Assembly: GCA_021741245.1 (NCBI GenBank)
Contig: JAIOYF010000001.1
Span: forward strand, 124,001 to 188,000
Length of the DNA: 64,000 bases
Reading direction: 5' to 3'
Source of the DNA: Paracoccaceae bacterium
Lineage (GTDB): Bacteria > Pseudomonadota > Alphaproteobacteria > Rhodobacterales > Rhodobacteraceae
Below the pieces are notes generated by a model. That model searched no databases, was not told the origin of the DNA, and was given only the letters and a program-made list of their open reading frames with translations. Numbering within the stretch: position 1 is the first letter of the stretch; every line of letters begins with the position of its first letter. A program made the position numbers and the translations under genes. This document shows, one piece after another, positions 54,304 through 61,880 of the stretch.

Positions 54304-55197
54304 ATGTCCCACCCAGAACTCGTCACTCGCAAGCAGTCAAATGGTCTGGGGATCGTGTTCATGGCTACGGCGATCGCGTTTTTTGCGGGTGCCGATACTG
54401 TGGCCAAGTTTCTGACCCAATCCTATCATCCCATTCAGGTGATGGGCATGCGCCAAGCGGGCTTGCTTGTCGGCGTCACGCTGTGGCTGATGTTGCGCGG
54501 CACAACCAACCTGCGCACCGCAAAGCCGGGCCTGCAAATTCTGCGCGGGGTTTGTGCCACGATGTCGGGCGCGCTTTATGTTTATGCCCTGCGCTATATC
54601 CCCTTGGCCGATGCGGCGACAGTTTCGTTTGCGGCGCCGTTTTTCGTGACCATCCTCGGGTTTCTCCTCTTGGGGGAAAAGGTCGGCCCTCGCCGTTGGT
54701 TTGCCATTCTGGCCGGGTTCGCGGGCACGTTGGTGGTGATCCGTCCGGGATTTGAAAGCTTTCATCCGGCGTATTTTCTGGTGCTTGTGTCGGCGTTCCT
54801 GTTTGCAACACGCCAGATCATTTCTCGCAATCTTGGCTCTACCGAGTCGACGATTGTGACAATCGCGTTCACGGCCTTGGTTAGCGCCAGTTTGCTTGGG
54901 GTGCTCCAGCCGTTCTTTTGGAAATCCATCGCGACGGAACATATTTTGCTCTTTGCCCTCTATGGCATATTGGCGGGGCTGGGCGAGTTCATGGTGATCA
55001 AGGCGCTGGAAATCGCGCTCGCCGTTGTCGTGGCACCCTTGCAATACACCATGATCTTGTGGACCACGTTCTTTGGGTTCGCGATCTTTGGCGATATGCC
55101 CGATGGATATACGTTGCTGGGCGGTGCCATAATCATTGTGGCAGGCGCGTTCACCTTCTGGCGTGAGCATCAGGCAAGAAAAGCGCGTCTTGACTGA
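54304..55197 (+). CDS. EamA/DMT family transporter
   Basis: 297 residues with ten predicted membrane helices in two repeated halves, the pattern of drug/metabolite exporters (RYIPLADAATVSFAAPFFVTILGFLLLGE in the first half, where a shared EamA motif is seen). The cargo is unknown. It stands alone; the 184 bases upstream hold no gene. Confidence 0.88.
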   Translation: MSHPELVTRKQSNGLGIVFMATAIAFFAGADTVAKFLTQSYHPIQVMGMRQAGLLVGVTLWLMLRGTTNLRTAKPGLQILRGVCATMSGALYVYALRYIPLADAATVSFAAPFFVTILGFLLLGEKVGPRRWFAILAGFAGTLVVIRPGFESFHPAYFLVLVSAFLFATRQIISRNLGSTESTIVTIAFTALVSASLLGVLQPFFWKSIATEHILLFALYGILAGLGEFMVIKALEIALAVVVAPLQYTMILWTTFFGFAIFGDMPDGYTLLGGAIIIVAGAFTFWREHQARKARLD

Positions 55198-55209
55198 TGC
55201 GCGTCTTGC

Positions 55210-56088
55210 TCAGGCGTAGATCCCTTTTCTGACCGTGGTTCCGGCCATCATCGCTTTCGCCCGTGCGGCGCGGATCTCCTCATACATAGCGACGCTTTGC
55301 GGGGTAAAAAGCGCAGCGGGCGGGGCATAGTGGATAAAGTTGCCCACCCGATCCGCCCCACGCACAACCATGGCATAATCCTTGTCCGCCACGTTTTGGC
55401 TGACCCTTGGGGTGATATAACGCACTACCGCCGCGATCCGGCGATCATCGGACACATTCGGCCCCGATCCATGGATCGTCAGCCCATGATGCAGTGACAT
55501 CTGCCCCGGTTGCAGCACGATCGGTGTCTTGTCGCCGGGCTTGACATCAACCTGCACCTCCTGGCCACGCGACAACAGGTTCTTGTCGTTGAACGTATCT
55601 TTATGCGGCAGGATTGCCGATTTGTGGCTGGCGCGCACGAAATCCATGCAGCCACTTTCTTGTGTGGCCGGTGACAGGGCGATCCAAGCTGTCACCATTT
55701 CCGAGGTCGTTCCCATGCCCCAATAGGTCAGGTCCTGATGCATGGAGACATACTGATCACTGTGGGCATTCTTGATAAAGAACTCGGCGCTGTAGATCAG
55801 AATATCGGGGCCCAAAATCCCCTCGATCACATCAAGGATCGCGGGTTGCGTGGCCAGTTCATAGACGAAGGGCATGACACATTGGGCGTTCACCCGCTTG
55901 AACGTGGCCAAGGGCAGGTCCAGCCCATTGTCCAGCCAGTCACGCTCCACTGCCTCAATCTGCGCGCGGTACGCTTGTGCCTTGTCAGGGGAAAGCACAT
56001 TGATCGGAAACAAGAAGCCGTCGTCCCAATATTGCGCCGTGCTCGCCTTTGAAAGGCGACCGTCGGTCAGTGGGGTAGCCGTTTGCAT
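55210..56088 (-). CDS. Phytanoyl-CoA dioxygenase (PhyH) family oxygenase
   Basis: 292 residues of the Fe(II)/2-oxoglutarate oxygenase fold. The metal site is His117-x-Asp119 in SMHQDLTYWG, and the distal histidine is in HHGLTIHGSGPN (about residue 206), with an arginine a few residues on to hold 2-oxoglutarate. The ATG at 56088 follows GGAGG. It diverges from a 2-hydroxyacid dehydrogenase gene across an operator-like TGGTATACCA, so its substrate is likely tied to the acid-sugar genes nearby. The substrate itself is unknown. Confidence 0.87.
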   Translation of the reverse strand: MQTATPLTDGRLSKASTAQYWDDGFLFPINVLSPDKAQAYRAQIEAVERDWLDNGLDLPLATFKRVNAQCVMPFVYELATQPAILDVIEGILGPDILIYSAEFFIKNAHSDQYVSMHQDLTYWGMGTTSEMVTAWIALSPATQESGCMDFVRASHKSAILPHKDTFNDKNLLSRGQEVQVDVKPGDKTPIVLQPGQMSLHHGLTIHGSGPNVSDDRRIAAVVRYITPRVSQNVADKDYAMVVRGADRVGNFIHYAPPAALFTPQSVAMYEEIRAARAKAMMAGTTVRKGIYA

Positions 56089-56184
56089 CACATCCTCCAG
56101 TCCGATCATGGGGGCCACACCCCGGCGCTTTGGTCAAAATTCCAAGACCATTGGTGCTGCCCGGTGGCACAGGCCATTTTTCGA

Positions 56185-56194
56185 TGGTATACCA
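56185..56194. promoter_or_regulatory. UxuR/ExuR-like operator between PhyH and hydroxyacid dehydrogenase genes
   Basis: TGGTATACCA is a perfect ten-base palindrome in the 159-base divergent region, 54 bases before the rightward start. The same core occurs in the 16-base palindrome at 61777-61792. It resembles the E. coli UxuR/ExuR consensus core TTGGTATACCAA. Confidence 0.7.
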
Positions 56195-56247
56195 AACCAA
56201 GAACAATAAAAGTCCCCAGATAGATACCAACAAAAGGAAGATCGCGC

Positions 56248-57186
56248 ATGACCGAGACCCTGGCCATTGGCGCCTATACCGATGACGACACCGCCGCTTT
56301 GCGGGATGGTTTTCAGGCCCATGGCATCGCGGGACCTGATGGCATCGCGGCTGTGGATGGCGGCCTTCGCGCCACGGTTCGCGCTGTGGCCTTCAAGGGG
56401 CACAAATCCTTTGGGGCTGCGGAAATGGATCTTTTGCCCAAGCTTGGCCTGATCGCGAATTACGGCGTGGGATATGATGCAATCGATGTTGCCGCCGCCT
56501 CGGCGCGGGGGATCAAGGTCACCAATACCCCGGACGTTTTGAATGACGATGTGGCTGATCTTGCGGTGGCGATGCTGCTGATGCAAGGGCGCGAAACCAT
56601 TCAGGCCAATGACTGGGCGCGCTCCGGCCAATGGGCGCAAAAGGGCGAATATCGGCTGAACCGCAAGATGAGCGGGGGAAAGGTCGGCATCGTGGGCCTT
56701 GGCCGCATCGGGCGTGAGATTGCAAATCGTCTGGTCGGGTTCAAAATGGACATCCACTACCATTCCCGGCAAGAAAAACAGACCCCCGGCTGGACCTGGC
56801 ATGCCGATCCGGTGTCGCTGGCGCAATCGGTGGACTTTTTGTTTGTGGCGCTTGTGGGGGGGCCTGCGACCGAAGGCTATGTCTCGCGCGCGGTGATCGA
56901 TGCGCTTGGGCCACGGGGCGTGATCGTGAATATCTCACGCGGGTCGACGATTGATGAGGCCGCCCTTCTGGATGCGCTGGAAAGCGGGCGCATCGCCGGG
57001 GCAGGCTTGGATGTGTTCCGCAATGAACCCAAGATTGACCCGCGCTTTTACGCACTGCCCAATGTGGTGATCCAGCCGCATCAGGGGTCCGGCACGGTGG
57101 AAACCCGCATCGAAATGGCGGCCCTGCAACGCCGCAATGTGGCGGCCTACCTTGCGGGCAAGGCTCTGGAAACCCCGGTGAACTAA
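56248..57186 (+). CDS. D-isomer 2-hydroxyacid dehydrogenase (GhrB-like)
   Basis: 312 residues with the cofactor motif VGLGRIG (about 149-155) and the catalytic residues Arg231 in NISRGS, Glu260 in FRNEP and His278 in PHQGSGT. Relatives reduce glyoxylate, hydroxypyruvate or 2-keto sugar acids. The neighbourhood of aldonate dehydratases suggests a 2-keto or 2-hydroxy acid from the same pathway. It converges with the DenD-like gene with a four-base overlap. Confidence 0.9.
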   Translation: MTETLAIGAYTDDDTAALRDGFQAHGIAGPDGIAAVDGGLRATVRAVAFKGHKSFGAAEMDLLPKLGLIANYGVGYDAIDVAAASARGIKVTNTPDVLNDDVADLAVAMLLMQGRETIQANDWARSGQWAQKGEYRLNRKMSGGKVGIVGLGRIGREIANRLVGFKMDIHYHSRQEKQTPGWTWHADPVSLAQSVDFLFVALVGGPATEGYVSRAVIDALGPRGVIVNISRGSTIDEAALLDALESGRIAGAGLDVFRNEPKIDPRFYALPNVVIQPHQGSGTVETRIEMAALQRRNVAAYLAGKALETPVN

Positions 57187-58148
57187 GCCGCCGGGGGCAA
57201 GTCCTCGTCGACGTAAAAGCGGACATTGTCCGAAAACCCATCATCCGCGCGCAGGCCAAGGGCCAGTGCGCGGGCCGGGTGCAGATCAAAGCGCCAGCCC
57301 TTGACGATCTTTTCAACCTCGGGCTGGCTTTCCCAACGGATCAGTTTGGCGGGCGCTGGCCCGCAAACCTCGGTCATGGCGTCGATCATTTGCCCAATCG
57401 ACAGCATTTGCCCCGGCATGATCATGCACCGATCCGGGCCAAGGGCGTTGGTCTCAACCTCGGCCCCCAGAATCAGGTTTTCCACACAACGTTTGGGCGA
57501 CAAGTAATAGTGCAGGAAGTCGCGCCCCACGGGGCAGATCGCCTCTTGCCCGTTCAAAGGCTCGCGGATGATCGACGACATGAAGGACGAGGCCGCGCCA
57601 TTTGCCTTACCCGGCCGGACCGAGATTGTCGGCAGTCGGAACCCGCGGCCATCGACAAAGCCTTTGCGCGAAAAGTCGGTCAGCAGCAGTTCCCCCGCCG
57701 CCTTTTGCATCCCATAAGAGGTTTGCGGGTTCAGATAGGTCAGGTCGGTGATCGGGTCGGGCACATCCCCGCCGTAAACCGCCATCGAGGATGAATAGAC
57801 CACCACGGGGCAAGTGCCTGTTGCCCGCGCGGCCTCATAGACGTTCAGCACCCCTTGCAGGTTCACACGGATGCCGGTGTCAAATTCGCGCTCGGCATGG
57901 CCCGAGACAATGGCCGCCAGCAGAAAGATCACATCGGTGTCCGGGGTGATGACGCTGGAAAGCTGCGATGGATCGCTCATGTCACAGGTGACACAAGCCA
58001 CGTCCGCGCCCGCAATCGGGGTGGGGGCAGTTACATCGGCAAGGGTGATGCGCGTGATGTCACGCCCCCGCAGGTGACCCCGCGCCACAAGGGCGCGACC
58101 CAGCTTTTGCCCGATCACACCACCGCCGCCAATAATAGCGATATTCAT
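57183..58148 (-). CDS. NAD-dependent epimerase-like D-erythronate dehydrogenase (DenD type)
   Basis: 321 residues of the extended SDR family: GGGGVIGQKLGRALV binds NAD, and the active site is SSSMAVYGG followed by YGMQKAAGE (tyrosine and lysine). The overall pattern, including the HYYLSPKRCVENL segment, matches DenD-type dehydrogenases that oxidise four-carbon sugar acids at C2. It is the last gene of the azlC-azlD-enolase superfamily-FAH operon. A run of ten G residues stands just before its start codon. Confidence 0.85.
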   Translation of the reverse strand: MNIAIIGGGGVIGQKLGRALVARGHLRGRDITRITLADVTAPTPIAGADVACVTCDMSDPSQLSSVITPDTDVIFLLAAIVSGHAEREFDTGIRVNLQGVLNVYEAARATGTCPVVVYSSSMAVYGGDVPDPITDLTYLNPQTSYGMQKAAGELLLTDFSRKGFVDGRGFRLPTISVRPGKANGAASSFMSSIIREPLNGQEAICPVGRDFLHYYLSPKRCVENLILGAEVETNALGPDRCMIMPGQMLSIGQMIDAMTEVCGPAPAKLIRWESQPEVEKIVKGWRFDLHPARALALGLRADDGFSDNVRFYVDEDLPPAA

Positions 58149-58152
58149 GCCG

Positions 58153-58162
58153 CCCCCCCCCC
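58153..58162 (-). repeat. G10 homopolymer in the ribosome-binding region of the DenD-like gene
   Basis: Ten C residues on the + strand, thus ten G residues four bases before the leftward start codon. The tract is the only candidate Shine-Dalgarno sequence, so slippage changing its length would alter translation. Confidence 0.7.
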
Positions 58163-58170
58163 TTTTGCCG

Positions 58171-59322
58171 TTACAGCAGACCGCGACCTGCCAGATTACG
58201 CATCAGTGCACTGGTGCCAAAGCGCCATGGCGGGCATTCGGTCGACAGCCGCACCGTATTGCTGAGCACGCCCAACTGATCCTCCCAGATATCCACCCGG
58301 TCGCCCATGTGATGGGTGAACCCCTGACCCGCCGCGCCGCGATCCTTTACCGGGGCGAACATGGTGCCAAGGAACAAAAAGAACCCGTCGGGGTATTGGT
58401 GATGCGCGCCAATGGTTTGCCCCACGATCGACGCTGGGTCGCGGCTGATCTGCGTCATGGAGGAGCGGCCATCAAGGGTAAAGCCATCCTCGCCCGTCAC
58501 CTTCATCGACAGTTCGGCCTGCCGCACGGTGTCCAGCGTATAGTCGCCGTCAAACACCCGCAAGAACGGCCCGATGGCGCATGAGGCGTTGTTATCCTTG
58601 GCCTTGCCCAAGAGCAGGGCCGAACGTCCTTCGACATCGCGCAGGTTCACGTCATTGCCCAATGTCGCGCCCACGATCTGGCCCCGGCTGTTGATGGCCA
58701 GAACAATCTCGGGCTCCGGGTTGTTCCATGTGGAAATCGGGTGCAGACCCACGCGCGCGCCCCAGCCAACAGCGGCCATGGGCTGCGATTTGGTGAACAC
58801 CTCGGCATCCGGGCCGATCCCGACCTCAAGGTATTGCGACCACATCCCTTCGGCCAAAAGCACCGATTTGACCTGCATCGCGGCGGGCGATCCGGGCACG
58901 ATGCCCGACAGGCTGTCACCGATCACCGCGCGCACGCGGGCGCGGATTTCCTCGGCCCTGTCAGCGTCCCCTGCGGCCTTTTCCTCGATCACCCGTTCCA
59001 CCATTGACGCGGCAAAGGTCACGCCGCTGGCCTTGACTGCTTGCAGATCGCAGGGCGCAAGCAGGCGGAAATCATCCTCGCCCGCATTAGGGGTAGAACC
59101 TGCCACCAGATCGTTCAGGCTGCCGATATCTTCGCCCTTGGCGGATTGCAGATAGGCCACCAGATCGTCACGTTCCAAAAGGTCACGCATGGTCGGGGTT
59201 TTCGCATTGGTGATGTCTATCACCCTGTCGTCCCGCAAGATAACCAGTGCCGGGCCAAGTGCCGGGCGCCAGACGCGGCCAACAAGCAGGGCCTTTGGAT
59301 ACGGGTTGTCATGAGGCAGCAT
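58171..59322 (-). CDS. Fumarylacetoacetate hydrolase (FAH) family enzyme
   Basis: 383 residues. The C-terminal FAH domain has the metal-site pattern NPEPEIVLAINSRGQIVG and LGNDVNLRD. FAH relatives in sugar-acid pathways either dehydrate 2-keto-3-deoxy acids or hydrolyse 2,4-diketo-3-deoxy acids to pyruvate and a hydroxyacid. I chose ATG 59322 because GGAGA stands before it; ATG 59334 has no such site. The gene follows the enolase-superfamily gene by 26 bases and precedes the DenD-like gene. Confidence 0.86.
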   Translation of the reverse strand: MLPHDNPYPKALLVGRVWRPALGPALVILRDDRVIDITNAKTPTMRDLLERDDLVAYLQSAKGEDIGSLNDLVAGSTPNAGEDDFRLLAPCDLQAVKASGVTFAASMVERVIEEKAAGDADRAEEIRARVRAVIGDSLSGIVPGSPAAMQVKSVLLAEGMWSQYLEVGIGPDAEVFTKSQPMAAVGWGARVGLHPISTWNNPEPEIVLAINSRGQIVGATLGNDVNLRDVEGRSALLLGKAKDNNASCAIGPFLRVFDGDYTLDTVRQAELSMKVTGEDGFTLDGRSSMTQISRDPASIVGQTIGAHHQYPDGFFLFLGTMFAPVKDRGAAGQGFTHHMGDRVDIWEDQLGVLSNTVRLSTECPPWRFGTSALMRNLAGRGLL

Positions 59323-59348
59323 CTGCTTCTCCATTCATAGGGGCCGGG

Positions 59349-60551
59349 TCAGATGGTCTTGGCGGTGCTGATCTGACGGGATACGGTAAAGCGCTTGTCC
59401 AGATCGGGCGCAAGCTCCATCCCCAATCCGGGGCCGGGTGGCACGGTAATCATGCCGTTTTCCACGCTTGGCAGGGCCGTCACCAGATCGCGATACCACG
59501 TGCGATAGAACGCCCGCACGCTTTCTTGGATCACCGCATTGGGGGCCGCCAGTGACAGGTGGGTCGAGGCCGCCAGAACCACAGGGCCCGTGCAATCATG
59601 TGGTGCGATGGGCAGCTTTTCCGCCTCGGCCATGGCCGCCACCTTGCGCGCGGTGGTCAGGCCGCCGCACCAGCTCAGGTCCAGCATGATCACCCCTGCC
59701 GCACCCGTTGCAATCAGATCGCGAAACGCCCCAACACCCCCCAAGGTTTCCGAGGCACAGACCGGTGCATGTGATACGGCGGCATAGCGGCGCAAAAGGT
59801 CCAGACTATCCATGCGGATCGGATCTTCGTGCCAATAAGTGTTGTAGGGGGCTAGGGCGCGGGCAATTTTCATCGCGGGCAAAAGCTGCCACATCGAATG
59901 AAATTCCACCATGATGTCGATCTTGTCACCCACGGCCGCGCGGATCTTGTCAAAGGGCACAAGGGCAGCGGTCAGATCGGCGGCCGAGATATCGCGGCCC
60001 TTGGTCTTTTCGGCGGCCATGTCAAAGGGCCAGATCTTCATCGCCGTGATGCCATCCTCCAGCAGTGACAGGGCCAACTCGTCGGCACGGTGCAAAAAGC
60101 CGTTCAGATCATCATAATTGCCGCCGTTGCCCAGCCCGTAGTTTCCCGTCTGCTGGCCAGTGTCCTCCTTGACGTAATCAATCCCCGCGCAGGTGTTATA
60201 GGTGCGGATTGCAGGCCTTGTGAAACCGCCCAAAAGCTGCGCGATGGGTTGGCCCGTCGCTTTGCCCAGAATGTCCCACAGCGCGATGTCAAAGGCCGAA
60301 TTGCCCCGCGTCTCTGCCCCCGAGGACCGCCAGCCAAGATAGCCTTCGGCGCGCGCGGCAAGGTATTCGATGCGGCGCGGATCCTCACCGATCATCAGGG
60401 GGGCAAGGGTTTCGTGGATATGCGCCTCAACCGTGCGGGCCCCGTAAAAGGTCTCGCCAAGGCCGGTGATCCCCTCATCCGTGTGGACAAGCACCCACAA
60501 GATATTGGCGCGCTCTGCGATGCGGATCGTTTCAAGGGCGGTGATCTTCAT
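59349..60551 (-). CDS. Mandelate racemase/muconate lactonizing (enolase superfamily) dehydratase
   Basis: 400 residues with an N-terminal capping domain and a barrel. Candidate catalytic and metal residues are Lys172 in MKIWPFD, Glu216 and His218 in MVEFHSMW, Glu242 in HEDPI, Glu268 in ASETLGG and His318 in APHDCTGP. This arrangement fits acid-sugar dehydratases of the mandelate racemase subgroup. It would make a 2-keto-3-deoxy acid for the FAH and DenD-like enzymes downstream. The sugar acid cannot be named from sequence. Confidence 0.88.
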   Translation of the reverse strand: MKITALETIRIAERANILWVLVHTDEGITGLGETFYGARTVEAHIHETLAPLMIGEDPRRIEYLAARAEGYLGWRSSGAETRGNSAFDIALWDILGKATGQPIAQLLGGFTRPAIRTYNTCAGIDYVKEDTGQQTGNYGLGNGGNYDDLNGFLHRADELALSLLEDGITAMKIWPFDMAAEKTKGRDISAADLTAALVPFDKIRAAVGDKIDIMVEFHSMWQLLPAMKIARALAPYNTYWHEDPIRMDSLDLLRRYAAVSHAPVCASETLGGVGAFRDLIATGAAGVIMLDLSWCGGLTTARKVAAMAEAEKLPIAPHDCTGPVVLAASTHLSLAAPNAVIQESVRAFYRTWYRDLVTALPSVENGMITVPPGPGLGMELAPDLDKRFTVSRQISTAKTI

Positions 60552-60576
60552 GATTTATCCAGCGGGTTAAGGGATG

Positions 60577-60900
60577 TCACAGGCCAAGGGCTTGCAAAAG
60601 GTAAAGGCTGCCCATTCCGGCAATGATCGCCCCCAGAACGGAAAACCGCATGCCGATGGCAAAGGCGGCCATGGCGGCAATCAGGCGGGCGGGGTCAAAC
60701 TGGCCATCGGTCGCAGCGGGCCACAGGACCAATGGGGTGATCATGGCGGGAAAGATCGCGACCCCGACATATTTCAAATGGACCAAGGCCCAATCCGGCA
60801 GGGTGCGCCCACCCAAAAGCCCCAGAAAGGAAAAGCGGATCAGATAGGTCCCGATTCCCAAGCCGATGGTCAGCAGCCAAAAGGCGCTCTCATCAATCAT
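60577..60900 (-). CDS. AzlD family transporter subunit
   Basis: 107 residues with three to four hydrophobic segments, including TYLIRFSFLGLLGGRTLPDWALVHLKYVGVAIFPAM, which is the AzlD signature region. AzlD works with AzlC, usually in export of branched-chain amino acids. Its ATG overlaps the azlC stop. The position in a sugar-acid operon is unusual for this family. Confidence 0.88.
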   Translation of the reverse strand: MIDESAFWLLTIGLGIGTYLIRFSFLGLLGGRTLPDWALVHLKYVGVAIFPAMITPLVLWPAATDGQFDPARLIAAMAAFAIGMRFSVLGAIIAGMGSLYLLQALGL

Positions 60901-61613
60901 GCTAGCCCTCGCTTGGCCGTGCGGCGGCGCATATAAAGTTCAGTCTGCGCGCCTGCCACCATCGCCAAAAGGGCGGCGACGATCAGGCCAAGGCTCCATG
61001 GCAGGCTGTGAAACAGCAAGATCCCGATGACAGATGTCACCGCCGCCACGACATGCGGCAAGCTGCGCATCGCGGGGGCCACGAGGGCGATAAAGCAGAC
61101 GGGCACCGCGAAATCCATCGACAGGGATGCCGGAATGGCCTGCCCCAGCAAGGCCCCAGCCAAGGTGCCACCATACCAGAACGGGCAGATCAAAAGCATC
61201 GCCCCAAAGTAATAGGCCATCCGCTCGGCAGGGCCCAAGGGCGGGGGCAGTTCATAACGCTTCACGGCCACGGCAAAGGCCTGATCCACCATGAAATAGG
61301 CCACAAGTGCCCGCATCCCCAACCGCGCATGTCCCAGATGCGGCACCAGTGCCGCCGAATAGATTGCCATGCGCAGATTGACGACCAGTGCCGTGAACAG
61401 GGCGACAAAGACAGGCGCACCCTCGCTCAGCAAGGTCAGGGCGGTGAATTGCGATGCCCCGGCGATCACCAGCACAGACATTCCCATCGTCTGAAGCACA
61501 TCCAGCCCCGCATCACGGGCGACAACGCCAAACATCATCGAATAGGGGATCACAATGACAATGAACGGCGCACAATCGATAAAACCTTCCCAGAAAGCCG
61601 AGCGCGTTTTCAT
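60897..61613 (-). CDS. AzlC family transporter subunit
   Basis: 238 residues with about seven hydrophobic segments and the conserved AzlC stretches IPYSMMFGVVARDAG, VIAGASQFTAL and NLRMAIYSAALVPHL. I chose ATG 61613; the frame stays open to 61832 but the extra part lacks membrane segments and overlaps the promoter region. It is the first gene of the leftward acid-sugar operon and is coupled to azlD. Confidence 0.88.
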   Translation of the reverse strand: MKTRSAFWEGFIDCAPFIVIVIPYSMMFGVVARDAGLDVLQTMGMSVLVIAGASQFTALTLLSEGAPVFVALFTALVVNLRMAIYSAALVPHLGHARLGMRALVAYFMVDQAFAVAVKRYELPPPLGPAERMAYYFGAMLLICPFWYGGTLAGALLGQAIPASLSMDFAVPVCFIALVAPAMRSLPHVVAAVTSVIGILLFHSLPWSLGLIVAALLAMVAGAQTELYMRRRTAKRGLA

Positions 61614-61776
61614 ATGGACCACATCAACCGACTGTATGAGGCGGCGGTCTTGTTCAAGGCAAGGGTCATTTGACCCGCCGCCACAACACAGGCCGTGTCG
61701 CCTTGCCCCAAGATAACTGTCCAAAACCACTCGCTTCTTGGCAATTTGGCACGTGCTCCGCTCAGATAACTCTTGC

Positions 61777-61792
61777 ATTTGGTATACCAAAT
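61777..61792. promoter_or_regulatory. UxuR/ExuR-like operator between azlC and the dehydratase gene
   Basis: ATTTGGTATACCAAAT is a perfect 16-base palindrome, 88 bases before the dehydratase start and 163 bases before azlC. Its core is shared with the site at 56185-56194. The E. coli UxuR/ExuR consensus, as I recall it, has the same TTGGTATACCAA centre. Confidence 0.82.
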
Positions 61793-61880
61793 CGGAAATC
61801 TGGGGCAACAAGTATGTCGTGTAAAGTGGCAATCGCTTCGTGTTATGGGGCGAGGGTCACGCACAAAAGGGGCAGGGGCT

